Shown piece after piece: positions 1 to 8,523 of a DNA stretch of 64,000 bases. Numbering within the stretch: position 1 is the stretch's first letter; each line of letters opens with the position of its first letter. The notes below the pieces were generated by a model, which worked only from the letters and a program-made list of their open reading frames with translations, made no database searches and was not told where the DNA came from. The position numbers were made by a program, and so were the translations under genes. Origin of the DNA: Clostridiaceae bacterium (GTDB lineage Bacteria > Bacillota > Clostridia > Lachnospirales > Lachnospiraceae); contig QXWR01000006.1 in NCBI GenBank assembly GCA_009911065.1, positions 1-64,000 of the forward strand, in the 5' to 3' direction.

Positions 1-215
1 TAGTCATTAGAGTGTTATCGACTTCTCGTAACACCCGCACTGCCTCCTGTACCAGCATTTTGGTCGATGGGTATCGGAGGATCCTCAAAGACGGAGTGGT
101 GTTCAAGGATCTTGGAGCTGATTATTATAACCAGTTCAACAAAGAACGCAAAATCAATGCGTATCTGAAAAAGCTAAAAGCACTTGGCTGGGAAGCCCCG
201 GTAGTTGCCGCCTGA
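1..215 (+). pseudogene. C-terminal fragment of an IS110-like transposase
   Basis: The reading frame ends at 215 and carries a tail typical of IS110-type transposases (ILKDGVVFKDLGADYYNQF, then KLKALGW). Nothing of the catalytic part is inside the window, and the first residues do not look like a normal start, so this is the 3' end of an element lying to the left, possibly already degraded. The family assignment rests only on this tail and could be wrong. Confidence 0.5.
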
Positions 216-467
216 GTCTTCCAGACAGGGTCATAAACTTCTTTTAAGCTTGATAGGGGCAGTCTGCGCTTTTTTGGCTACCCGGAAGATTATGTTTCAC
301 AGTAAATATAACATTCAAACTAAATTCCCCAATACACATAAAGCCGTTTCCTTTTATCAGATAATCCCCGCAGGAAATAAAATCGATAAATCTGAAAAAT
401 GAAGATATTTTACAAGACGCAGGAAAAAATAAGAGGTAAAATGGCTTTTGACAAGGAGGTAATCCAC

Positions 468-1301
468 ATGAAGAAAGAAATAAGGACAGTGGTGTACGAT
501 GATGAATTGAGGATGGAGGCATACCGTTTTGAGGGGATCGTGCAGCCTTTTCCAAGCCATTTCCATGAGCATTATGTCATTGGGTTTGTGGAGAAAGGGG
601 AGCGGGTGCTTTCCTGCCGTGACAGGGAATATGCCATAGAGGAAGGGAGCATCGTGCTTTTCAATCCGGGTGACAGCCATGCCTGCGTACAGAGTGATGA
701 AGGGACGTTTGATTACCGGGGATTTAACATTTCTGAGGAGGTCATGCGCGATCTGGCGGAGGAAATTACCGGGAAACGGGAGCTTCCGGGATTTTCAAAG
801 AATGTTATCTGGGATGAGGAAATAGCCTGCCACCTGCATGAGATGGTCATGAAAGGGACAGGGGAGTTTAAGAAAGAGGAAACATTGCTGTTCCTGCTTT
901 CATACCTCATCCAGAATTACGGGAAGCCATTTGAAAGCTGCATCCCGGAATGCAGGCAGGAGATTGAAAAAGCCTGTGAATACATGACAGCGCATTTTAC
1001 GGAGCGCATTTATTTAGACCAGATATGCCGCCATGCCGGGCTTAGCAAATCAACGCTGCTGCGGGCATTTACAAAAGAAAAAGGAGTCACACCGTACCGC
1101 TACCTTGAGACGGTCCGCATCAATGAGGCAAAAAAGCTGTTATCGGAAGGAGTGCCGCCCGTGGAGGCTGCCATAAAGACAGGGTTCTCAGACCAGAGCC
1201 ATTTTACAAATTATTTCAATCAGTTCATAGGGCTTGCGCCGGGGACTTACCGTGAAATATTCTCGGAAAAAGACGGGGACGGTGGGCAGCATGGGGAATA
1301 G
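468..1301 (+). CDS. AraC-family transcriptional regulator with cupin sensor domain
   Basis: A 277-residue protein. The N-terminal half is a cupin-like ligand pocket (HFHEHYVIGFVEKGER, then EGSIVLFNPGDSHAC). The last 100 residues form the paired helix-turn-helix of AraC/XylS regulators (ICRHAGLSKSTLLRAFTKE; AIKTGFSDQSHFTNYF). The start at 468 follows AAGGAGGT with good spacing; an in-frame ATG at 399 has no such site. It overlaps the next gene and probably controls the exporter, acetyltransferase and DUF2000 genes that follow, as this arrangement recurs in Clostridia (from memory). The ligand is unknown. Confidence 0.9.
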   Translation: MKKEIRTVVYDDELRMEAYRFEGIVQPFPSHFHEHYVIGFVEKGERVLSCRDREYAIEEGSIVLFNPGDSHACVQSDEGTFDYRGFNISEEVMRDLAEEITGKRELPGFSKNVIWDEEIACHLHEMVMKGTGEFKKEETLLFLLSYLIQNYGKPFESCIPECRQEIEKACEYMTAHFTERIYLDQICRHAGLSKSTLLRAFTKEKGVTPYRYLETVRINEAKKLLSEGVPPVEAAIKTGFSDQSHFTNYFNQFIGLAPGTYREIFSEKDGDGGQHGE

Positions 1302-2190
1302 GAGATCAGCTGGGCATCTGGCGGCGCTGTTCACCATCATCATATGGGGGACGACATTCATATCCACCAAAGTCCTGCTTACGGATTTTAAGCCGGTGGA
1401 AATCCTGTTCTTCCGCTTTGTCATGGGATTTGTGGCACTCTTTTTGGTTTGCCCGCACCGTATGAAGGAAGTGGAGCGTAAGCAGGAGCTGACTTTTGTG
1501 CTGGCGGGACTGTGTGGGATATGCTTATATTACCTGCTGGAGAATATCGCGCTTACATATACGATGGCGTCCAACGTGGGAGTCATCATCTCGGTTGCGC
1601 CGTTTTTCACGGCGATCCTGTCACGCCTGTTCCTGAAATCAGAAGGGAAGCTAAAAGCGAATTTTTTCACAGGCTTTGTGGTGGCGATGGCGGGTGTTGC
1701 GCTGATCAGCTTTAACGGCTCTAAACTGGAACTGAACCCGATGGGGGATTTGCTGGCAGTCCTTGCGGCTTTTGTGTGGGCGTGTTATTCCATACTGACA
1801 AGGAAGATCAGCGGTTTCGGTTACCCGGTCATACTCACCACGCGGCGGACGTTCTTTTACGGCATCCTGTTCATGGTTCCGGCATTGTTCCTTTTCGATT
1901 TTGAAGTCGGGCTGGAACGGTTTGCGGATATGACGTATTTACTCAATATCCTGTATCTTGGGCTGGGGGCTTCTGCGCTCTGCTTTGCCACATGGAACCT
2001 TGCGGTAAAGGTGCTTGGTGCAGTCAGGACCAGCGTTTATATTTACATGGTTCCCGTCATAACGGTGGTGACCTCCGTGCTGGTGCTGAAGGAGCCGGTA
2101 ACGTGGGTTTCCGTTATGGGGACGGTTCTGGCGGTTGCAGGGCTTTTCCTTTCTGAATATAACGGGAAAGGGAGTGGGAACAGTGAATGA
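1291..2190 (+). CDS. EamA/DMT-superfamily metabolite exporter
   Basis: A 299-residue membrane protein with about ten hydrophobic segments in two homologous halves, as in EamA (RhaT/YdcZ-like) drug/metabolite transporters. Recognisable features are IIWGTTFISTKVLL near the start and the second-half LGASALCFATWNLAVKVLG. The ATG at 1291 lies inside the end of the AraC gene, so the two are probably translationally coupled. Its stop overlaps the GTG of the next reading frame. The substrate cannot be told from sequence; efflux of an amino acid or small metabolite is usual for the family. Confidence 0.88.
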   Translation: MGNRRSAGHLAALFTIIIWGTTFISTKVLLTDFKPVEILFFRFVMGFVALFLVCPHRMKEVERKQELTFVLAGLCGICLYYLLENIALTYTMASNVGVIISVAPFFTAILSRLFLKSEGKLKANFFTGFVVAMAGVALISFNGSKLELNPMGDLLAVLAAFVWACYSILTRKISGFGYPVILTTRRTFFYGILFMVPALFLFDFEVGLERFADMTYLLNILYLGLGASALCFATWNLAVKVLGAVRTSVYIYMVPVITVVTSVLVLKEPVTWVSVMGTVLAVAGLFLSEYNGKGSGNSE

Positions 2191-2386
2191 GCCTGCGATA
2201 AGGACGGAGATCATCAGCCTGTTCCCAGACAGGGAAACGCAAGTCTGCCGGGGATGGGTGCTGAAAAGAATGGAAGGGCAGCTTTTGGTCTATCCGCTGT
2301 ATTACAAATTTTCGGAAGGCGATATCCCGGAGAACATCCGCAGGTGCGAGGAAATTGGCCGCCAATGCGGGGCAGGCTGTTCATGA
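2183..2386 (+). CDS. N-terminal half of a split GNAT-like acetyltransferase
   Basis: A 67-residue frame from a GTG that overlaps the exporter stop. GWVLKRMEGQLLVYPLYYKF and the following IRRCEEIGRQCG resemble the N-terminal arm of GNAT proteins of the type W-x-L-R-x-x-G...NSV-x-PL. The TGA stop overlaps the ATG of the next frame as ATGA (2383-2386). The C-terminal half of a GNAT fold continues there, so this is either a gene broken by a frameshift or two coupled half-proteins. Confidence 0.5.
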   Translation: MNEPAIRTEIISLFPDRETQVCRGWVLKRMEGQLLVYPLYYKFSEGDIPENIRRCEEIGRQCGAGCS

Positions 2387-2667
2387 AAAATGGGAATGGT
2401 GGGACGGAATATGTCATGGTGGGAGAGACGGCCATCGGGATAAAGCGTCAGGGGCTTTTATTCCTGCTGGACGGGAACCTGCCGGATATAGGCTTGGAGG
2501 ACATCCTGCGGTTTGCAGCGGCAAATGGAATCGTAAGGATACTGGCAGATATTCCGGGAAGGGAAGAACTGCCGGAACAATATGGGCGGTTAGGTTTTTG
2601 CAGGGCTTATCTTTACCGCTGTTATCAGAAAAATAAGGAGGCGGAATCCTCCGGAAAAGAGGGATAG
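2383..2667 (+). CDS. C-terminal half of a split GNAT-like acetyltransferase
   Basis: A 94-residue product starting at an ATG inside the previous stop (ATGA). It contains a strand/helix run ending in LPEQYGRLGFCRAYLYRCY, the typical GNAT end (helix then LGF and a final beta strand). The acetyl-CoA binding loop (Q/R-x-x-G-x-G/A) is not clear. Read through from the preceding frame it would give one GNAT of about 160 residues. The ORF is also open upstream from 2254, but that part overlaps the first half in another frame and is unlikely to be used. Confidence 0.5.
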   Translation: MKNGNGGTEYVMVGETAIGIKRQGLLFLLDGNLPDIGLEDILRFAAANGIVRILADIPGREELPEQYGRLGFCRAYLYRCYQKNKEAESSGKEG

Positions 2668-2670
2668 AAA

Positions 2671-3093
2671 ATGGATTTACAGAATGAAAAATGTGTCATG
2701 GTGATTGACGAGAACCTGCCGCTTGGCATCATAGCGAACACGGCGGCGATCATGGGCATCACGCTGGGGAAGCAGATGCCGGAGGTCGTAGGCGCGGATG
2801 TGTATGACAGGACGGGCAACGGGCATTTGGGGATCATTGAATTCCCGGTGCCGATCTTAAAGGGCAATGTGGAGGTGATCAAGTCTATCCGTGAAAAGCT
2901 GTATGAACCGGAGTTTTCGGACTTGACGGTGGTGGATTTTTCAGACCTTGCGCAGGGATGCAAGACCTATGATGAGTTTATTGAAAAGATGAAGGACGTT
3001 CCAGAAACGGAACTGAATTATTATGGGGTTGCTATCTGCGGGGCAAAAAAGAAAGTAAACAAATTGGCAGGAAGTATGGCGCTGCTGAGATAA
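2671..3093 (+). CDS. DUF2000 family protein
   Basis: A 140-residue protein starting MDLQNEKCVMVIDENLPLGI. It has the DUF2000 pattern: an N-terminal VIDENLPLGIIANTAA, a central TGNGHLGIIEFPVPIL, and ELNYYGVAICGAKKKVNKL near the end. DUF2000 has a peptidyl-tRNA-hydrolase-II-like fold but no settled activity. It is the last gene of the AraC-led operon, four bases after the preceding frame, and is followed by the structured repeat at 3111. Confidence 0.85.
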   Translation: MDLQNEKCVMVIDENLPLGIIANTAAIMGITLGKQMPEVVGADVYDRTGNGHLGIIEFPVPILKGNVEVIKSIREKLYEPEFSDLTVVDFSDLAQGCKTYDEFIEKMKDVPETELNYYGVAICGAKKKVNKLAGSMALLR

Positions 3094-3110
3094 AGGATAT
3101 ACAAAAGCTA

Positions 3111-3200
3111 ACCGCCGCAGATGGCTTACCACCACATGCGGCGGTCTGCCTTTTCCGCAGGCACGTCTGACAGCAGAAACCGCTTGGAAAGCGGGGGAAT
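3111..3200 (+). repeat. Structured intergenic repeat, copy 1
   Basis: First of three related copies (others at 4901 and 54572). Starts with a GC-rich hairpin (CCGCCGCAGATG paired to CATGCGGCGG, loop GCTTACCAC), continues with a CAG...CTG inner stem and ends with CCGCTTGGAAAGCGG. It lies 18 bases after the DUF2000 stop. Confidence 0.7.
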
Positions 3201-3385
3201 CAGAGTTAATATGCTTACACGGCGGTTCCCATTTGCGCCGCCTTGCGGGGCATTCGCCCCTTTCAATTTAGAGAGAGTGAAGAATTGTTTTTTGGAAAGC
3301 AACCAACAGTTGCCGGATTGGAACGTATAGGTGGATTGATTATGGAAAAACGCTAAAGTATAATGAATGCCTGGAGGATGTCAGA

Positions 3386-4060
3386 ATGGAATTTAAAGAA
3401 AAATTGCAATTACTAAGAACAAATATGAAACTGTCCCAGGAAGAACTTGCTAACAGGCTGGATATATCAAGACAGTCTATAACAAAATGGGAGAATGGAC
3501 AGTCATTTCCGGATATTCAGAACCTTATACAGCTTAGTGAGATTTTTAAAGTCTCCATAGACAGGCTTGTGAAGGAAAATGATATCTGTACAATCAGTCT
3601 TTTTTGTGAACATAAATATCCTATGCGGGATATCAGGATTTTTTTAGTCAGGGCAAAAAATAACACATATATCACGGGTGAAAATGAAATCATGCCGTCA
3701 CAGCCTGGTTCCCACGATTTCCGTTATGAAGATGGTGATTACCTGTATATGGATACTTACCTTGGCGGGCAGAAATTCATAGGCGGGGAACGTGTCTGGA
3801 TAAGGAATCATGCAGTGTGGGCTATGAATTATTACGGGGAGAGCCTGGATGAGAATTTTGATATTATATTTTTGAAAGAAGCGCTTTCCCATGTGTCGAT
3901 TTCTATGCCGTTCCGAGGGCCGGAATTCTATCAGAAAGGCGATTATATGTACCAGTGCCAGGTGCAGGGTGATTTTGAATGTTTTTCAGGAGAGGAACGG
4001 ATATATTGCAGGCAGAAAAAGGTATATGCCTGTATGTTCCACGGAGGGACTATCTTATGA
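3386..4060 (+). CDS. XRE-type regulator with DUF5680 domain
   Basis: A 224-residue protein. Residues 1-62 are a Cro/C1 helix-turn-helix (KLSQEELANRLDISRQSITKWENG). The rest matches DUF5680, including SQPGSHDFRYEDGDYLYMDTY, GGERVWIRNHAVWAMNYYG and the late FRGPEFY. The ATG follows GGAGG. The stop overlaps the start of the radical SAM gene as ATGA, so the two are made together. The DUF5680 part may sense a small molecule, but this is inference. Confidence 0.88.
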   Translation: MEFKEKLQLLRTNMKLSQEELANRLDISRQSITKWENGQSFPDIQNLIQLSEIFKVSIDRLVKENDICTISLFCEHKYPMRDIRIFLVRAKNNTYITGENEIMPSQPGSHDFRYEDGDYLYMDTYLGGQKFIGGERVWIRNHAVWAMNYYGESLDENFDIIFLKEALSHVSISMPFRGPEFYQKGDYMYQCQVQGDFECFSGEERIYCRQKKVYACMFHGGTIL

Positions 4061-4890
4061 ACATGGTAGAAAAAGAAGTAGTAGTAAAAGATCTGGTTAC
4101 AAAATCAAATCTTCCGGCAAGCGATTATGTGATAAACCCTTATGTAGGCTGCCCTCATGGATGCAGGTACTGTTATGCCTGTTTTATGAAGCGGTTTACG
4201 AATCATAGTGAGGTATGGGGGAGTTTTATTGACATTAAGCGGTGCGACAAGCCGATAAGCAAAAGGAAACTGCAGGGGAAGTCTGTTTTCCTGTCATCTG
4301 TGACGGACTGCTACAATCCATTTGAGGAAAAGTACCGTAATACACGGAAGATACTGGAGCAGCTAATTTCCATAAATTGCGAACTGAATATTTCAACAAA
4401 ATCCCATCTGATTTTGAGGGATATTGATTTATTGAAGCAGTGTAATAATTTGAAAGTCTCGGTATCAGTCAATACATTGGATGAGCAGTTTAAAAATAAT
4501 ATGGATCATGCCAGCAGCATCATGAAACGGCTGGAAACACTGGAAACATTGCATCAAAATGGCATATACACTGTTTTGTTTATGTCTCCTATTTTTCCGG
4601 GCATAACGGATTATAAGGAAATAATAGTAAAGACACAAAGATATGTGGATGAATACTGGTTTGAAAATCTGAACCTTCGGGGGAGCTATAAACAGGATAT
4701 CCTTAGCTACATAAAAAGTGCCTGCCCACAATTAGTGGAATTATATGATGAAATATATGTAAAAGGGAACATGGGGTTCTGGAATAATCTTGCTGTTGAG
4801 ATTGAAGGATATTGTGCTACAAATTCAATAAAACATATCAATTATTTTTATCATAAGGAGTTGGTAGAAGCCAAATTGAGAACAAAGTAA
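4057..4890 (+). CDS. Radical SAM protein, SPL-like family
   Basis: A 277-residue protein with NPYVGCPHGCRYCYACF near residue 25: the CxxxCxxC motif that binds the radical SAM [4Fe-4S] cluster. The arrangement of SSVTDCYNPFE, LNISTKSHLILRDID and a final short alpha/beta part is that of SPL (spore photoproduct lyase)-like radical SAM proteins. The start at 4057 follows CGGAGGGA and overlaps the XRE gene. Substrate unknown; a repair or modification role is possible but not shown. Confidence 0.85.
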   Translation: MNMVEKEVVVKDLVTKSNLPASDYVINPYVGCPHGCRYCYACFMKRFTNHSEVWGSFIDIKRCDKPISKRKLQGKSVFLSSVTDCYNPFEEKYRNTRKILEQLISINCELNISTKSHLILRDIDLLKQCNNLKVSVSVNTLDEQFKNNMDHASSIMKRLETLETLHQNGIYTVLFMSPIFPGITDYKEIIVKTQRYVDEYWFENLNLRGSYKQDILSYIKSACPQLVELYDEIYVKGNMGFWNNLAVEIEGYCATNSIKHINYFYHKELVEAKLRTK

Positions 4891-4900
4891 CCAGGTAGTG

Positions 4901-4995
4901 ATCGCCGATATGCTTACCATTATATGCGGCGGTTTTCCGTTTCCGTAGGCAGGCCGGGCGGCCTGATAACGGAAATCACTTGGAAAGTGGGGAAG
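4901..4995 (+). repeat. Structured intergenic repeat, copy 2
   Basis: The best-formed copy. Hairpin CGCCGATAT/ATATGCGGCG with loop GCTTACCATT; then a stem TTTCCGT/ACGGAAA enclosing CAGGCC-GGGC-GGCCTG; then CACTTGGAAAGTG. It sits 10 bases after the radical SAM stop and before the BlaI promoter. Confidence 0.75.
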
Positions 4996-5064
4996 TGGCT
5001 GTCCATAATCTATCCTCTGCCCATACCCATATTGCGAAAAACGTCAACGTCTCTTAATAATTAA

Positions 5065-5077
5065 CGGTAATTGACCG
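5065..5077. promoter_or_regulatory. Candidate BlaI operator
   Basis: The 13-bp inverted repeat CGGTAATTGACCG, 42 bases before the BlaI start, overlaps a possible -35 (TTGACC, 5071-5076). BlaI/MecI repressors autoregulate through short palindromes here, but this one is not the classical TACANNTGTA core. Confidence 0.4.
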
Positions 5078-5118
5078 ATATATAAAGTGACGAAATTAAA
5101 CGAAAGGAAGGCAGAGAT

Positions 5119-5544
5119 ATGGCAAAGGAAGAGATTACACCGAGCGAATGGCAGATTATGGAAGTTCTGTGGGCGTGCGGGAAGCCTTTGACATCCTCCG
5201 AGGTCTACAAGAGGATGCAGGGGAATGTGGATATGTCGATGAGGATGGTGCGGGTGTTGATGAACCGCCTGAACCAGAAGGACATCCTCGGATACACGGT
5301 GGATGAGCATGATTCGAGGGTTTACCACTATTATGTGCAGAGGTCAAGGGAGGAATGCGTGAAGGAGAAAAGCAGGAAGTTTGTGGACAGCTATTTTTCC
5401 GGCAATGGGACAAATGCGATGGCGGCGCTGCTGCAGAGCTTCGCACTGACGGACGAACAGATAAAAGAGCTGGAGGAGATTCTGGAGAAAAGCAGGGAGC
5501 GAGGGACAGAATCCACGGATAAGGAGGGTGAACTCCATGCCTGA
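5119..5544 (+). CDS. BlaI/MecI/CopY family repressor
   Basis: A 141-residue winged-helix repressor. ITPSEWQIMEVLWACGKPLT at the start and RVLMNRLNQKDILGYTVDEH are the family hallmarks. The C-terminal part is a dimerisation helix bundle of the type cleaved or released when the BlaR1 partner senses its signal. A strong ribosome binding site (GAAAGGAAGG) precedes it. It overlaps the BlaR1-like gene by eight bases, so they form one operon and the signal is probably cell-wall stress or a beta-lactam-like ligand. Confidence 0.92.
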   Translation: MAKEEITPSEWQIMEVLWACGKPLTSSEVYKRMQGNVDMSMRMVRVLMNRLNQKDILGYTVDEHDSRVYHYYVQRSREECVKEKSRKFVDSYFSGNGTNAMAALLQSFALTDEQIKELEEILEKSRERGTESTDKEGELHA

Positions 5545-6781
5545 CTGGTCACAGATCGGCAGACTTCTGAATTTCTGTGCGGCTTATTACACAACCCAGC
5601 TTGTACGGTGTGCGGCATTTTCCTTCATGCTGATCGGGCTTGTGATGCTGCTCCGGAAGATGTTTTTTTCAAGACGGACATTTATAAGGGGGCTGTTATG
5701 GTCATCCTTCCTGCTCATCCCGTTCCTTGGAAAGCTGAAGCTGTTTTATGAGAATAAGGCAGTGGTGGGAATAACAGGCCGGATAACGCATGGAACCATG
5801 ACCTGCCTGTGGGCAGACCGCATTTATATGGCGGGCATCCTTATAGCTGCTGTCTGTATATTCGGAAAGCGGCTGCGCTTCCGGAAGTTGGTTGCCGGGA
5901 TGGAAAAGGTTTCTCTGGATAAAATGCAGGTTAGGATTACAGACATGAATGTGACGCCGTTTACAGTTGGGCTGTTTGCACCGAAGATCGTCATCCCAAA
6001 GGTAATGCTGGAGAGCTACAGCAGGGAGGAATTAAGATCTGTTATTCAGCATGAGCGGACGCATATCTGGTTAGGGCATTTGTGGTTTGGGCTTGCATGG
6101 GACGTCCTGCGGTGCCTCTTATGGGTGAACCCGTTCCTGACAGTCTGCCAGAAACAGTTCCGGGCGGATATGGAGGATATCTGCGACAGGGTGTGCATAC
6201 AGGGCAGCGGTAGGACGGCGCATGAATATGGCATGGTGCTGCTGAAAACCCTGAAACTGCTGAGTTCAAAATCGGAGGGTACGCCACCCGCCGTCACCTA
6301 TGCGGGGGAAAAGGAATTTGCAGACATGAAAAGGCGGATGGGTGAGATTGCCGGTTTCCGTCCATACCGTAAAAGGATGTGCGCGGGCATGGCAGCCGCA
6401 GCCGTTCTGGTGATTGCAGCGCTGCTGCTTGCGGTATATACCCATTCCTACGCCCGCTGCAATGAAAGCAGGGACATTCTAGTTGGAAATTATGACGGGG
6501 AACCTCAAGTTATTTCTTATGATACCGAGGAATTAAGCCAGATGATTTCGTATGATGACAGATACGTTTATGTTGAAAGGCAGGCCTTTGAGGATTTTTT
6601 AGAAGAAAACAATGCAGAAGGAGAAATTTGGATTGTCTTCGGCGGATTTTATAAACTTCCGGGTTTGGCTGGCATAGCGGAATCCTGTATTTATGAAAGC
6701 AGTTCAAAAGACAGGATAATACAGATTCCCTATGAAAGTATAAGGAATTACTGGTATTATGAGTTGCTTGAAATATTATAG
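5537..6781 (+). CDS. BlaR1-like M56 membrane metallopeptidase
   Basis: A 414-residue protein with hydrophobic segments at the N terminus and around residues 285-305. The zinc motif VIQHERTHIWLGH has His172, Glu173 and His176, as in M56 (BlaR1/MecR1) peptidases. The extracytoplasmic tail after residue 305 is only about 110 residues and has no penicillin-binding sensor (no SxxK/KTG), so it is not a true beta-lactam receptor. The start at 5537 follows AAGGAGGG; an upstream in-frame ATG at 5528 overlaps that site. Ligand unknown. Confidence 0.88.
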   Translation: MPDWSQIGRLLNFCAAYYTTQLVRCAAFSFMLIGLVMLLRKMFFSRRTFIRGLLWSSFLLIPFLGKLKLFYENKAVVGITGRITHGTMTCLWADRIYMAGILIAAVCIFGKRLRFRKLVAGMEKVSLDKMQVRITDMNVTPFTVGLFAPKIVIPKVMLESYSREELRSVIQHERTHIWLGHLWFGLAWDVLRCLLWVNPFLTVCQKQFRADMEDICDRVCIQGSGRTAHEYGMVLLKTLKLLSSKSEGTPPAVTYAGEKEFADMKRRMGEIAGFRPYRKRMCAGMAAAAVLVIAALLLAVYTHSYARCNESRDILVGNYDGEPQVISYDTEELSQMISYDDRYVYVERQAFEDFLEENNAEGEIWIVFGGFYKLPGLAGIAESCIYESSSKDRIIQIPYESIRNYWYYELLEIL

Positions 6782-6818
6782 GCCAACTGTACAGTTGAAA
6801 CGGATTTCAAATAAATTT

Positions 6819-8500
6819 AATAACTTCTCGGAATCTCAATGAATGTGATTCTAACTGAAAATTGACAACTGAATATCGAGCAGGAAAAGAAATTAGAGAA
6901 AAATGGACATAAACATTGGACATAGCGGGTACTATGCCTTAAAAAATCTTATGGAATCGCTTAAGATATCATTATTAGGCAGTCAATCCTAATAATGATT
7001 CTTGAAATGCCTCAGCAGATGGTATTTCCCAGGCATCAAGATGTTGGAGCATCATGATGCCGTAGAGGTGGCAGTACCACATCTTAGTCGAGCGGTGCCT
7101 GCCGTCTTCTAATTTATAGTCCTCTTTCTCGCGCTTGTTGGAGCGCTCCACAGAAGTTCTTCTATCATATTCCTTTTCCCATACTTTAGAGTCCCTTGGC
7201 GGTATGTTAAATAACCTTGGATTGTCATCGGTAAAGATGTGTACGGTTCTTCCATATTTTGCCGGTGAACAGGGGTGTTCACAAAAGCAGCCACGTTTCC
7301 GGTTTGATTTCGGGCACCGGTATTTTGCGCGGTGTTTGGCAGCTTCATATCCATCTTTATGCATACGTAAGCCCAACTTACAGACAGGGACGCCATCGTC
7401 ATCGATTGTGAAATCGTCCTTATAGGTAAAATGCCCGGTATGTCCGGGATTGAGGTCGATAAACGGTGTGATATCTTCCCGTCTGCAGTATTCATAAACA
7501 GGGTAAGCGTCGTGTGCAGAATCCAGAAGGAGCTTTTCAATCTGGAATTCCGGAAGATATGCTTTCATGGTGAAAAAGGAATGCAGGAAGGAAAGCATGT
7601 CATGCCGGGAGGCCCGCTCTAAAAGCGGAAACACAGGGAGGTCGCTGAAGGAATCGGAAGCCACATACATGTAGAGGTGGTAGCCGAAGAAATAGCATTC
7701 CCGGTGGGAGTCCCATCCCCAGCAAGAGCCAGGTGCCGGGGATCAATCAGACCTTTGTGAGTGGACGGATTGAGGAACTGCTGCTGGTAAAGGCGGAAAA
7801 CGAGAAAAAAAGGATTTTCCGGTTTTAAGTGCCAGCGCTCCAGCAGTGGAAGGAGCCTGGAAGCCGTGCTGGAAGAGTCGCAGTGAGTCTTCTCGCCTTT
7901 CTTCTTTCCCTTTGGAGGCTTCATCTTTGGGAACCGGTCCTTTGGGGAGAGGCTGTCTGAGCTGCTTTTCCAGATGCGGGAGAAGAAATCATAAAAAGTA
8001 CCGACACCAGGGGTATCATTGGCAGGGAAGCCGCTGAGGATGGCGTAGAGAGGGGCCTCCCTGAGCATGCGGCACCAGACAGTGATGGAAGTGACCTTCA
8101 GCTTCAGGGCGAGTAGGTAGGAGCGCAGCATGCAGGAAGGGAGCCGTGGCGGCGGTCCAAAGACAGAGTAGCAGTCCCGCATGATGGAATCCGTCTGGGA
8201 AAGGTCGAGGTACCAGAACTGCACGATATAGTCCCAGGTGCTTTTGGGAAGCCCAAAGGGATTGGGGTAGGCCTTAAGGAAGTCGGATACGAAAGTATCC
8301 TGGTAGGCGGAATGTCCGCCAGGGTTACAAGGTAACATCAAGAATCGCCTCCAATCAAAAAATATACTTCATAATCAAGGGCGCGAAGCGCCGCATTTTT
8401 TGACTGGTTTGTCAAGTGCTTTTTTAAAAAGTGGATGATTTTTTGAGACAGAGGTCTGAAAGCCTTATAAAATAAGGGCTGAAGATTCCGAGAAGTTATT
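6819..8500 (-). mobile_element. Complete-ended insertion sequence with deleted transposase
   Basis: Perfect 18-bp terminal inverted repeats define it: AATAACTTCTCGGAATCT at 6819-6836 and its complement at 8483-8500. It is 1,682 bp long and carries one broken transposase gene on the minus strand. I could not find a clear target-site duplication. It separates the BlaR1 gene from the DUF6033 gene. Confidence 0.85.
6975..8341 (-). pseudogene. DDE transposase, frameshifted by internal deletion
   Basis: Two frames on the minus strand together make one transposase. 8341-7619 begins MMLPCNPGGHSAYQDTFVSD and reaches the first catalytic region HLALAGDGTP. 7670-6975 continues with YMYVASDSFSDLPVFPLLER, LLLDSAHDAYPVY and RRTSVERSNKREKEDYKLE. 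The break lies near 7690-7730. There the sequence coding for GDGTP also reads, one frame over, as CWGWDSHRECYFFGYHL. This suggests a deletion between two microhomologous stretches that removed the part normally separating them. The family is a Clostridia DDE group that I cannot name with certainty. Confidence 0.8.
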
Positions 8501-8523
8501 TTATTATCAAGGAGGAAAAAATT

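Noticed and set aside
4901-4995. Known riboswitch (for example cyclic-di-GMP) in the intergenic repeat
   Set aside because: The conserved core sequences of that riboswitch are absent, and the copies lie after genes rather than in front of them.
6042-6297. Minus-strand frames inside the BlaR1-like gene
   Set aside because: They are shadows of a well supported gene and have no ribosome sites or recognisable products.
5537-6781. True beta-lactam receptor BlaR1
   Set aside because: The extracytoplasmic part is too short and has no penicillin-binding motifs; only the M56 protease part is supported, and no beta-lactamase gene is adjacent.
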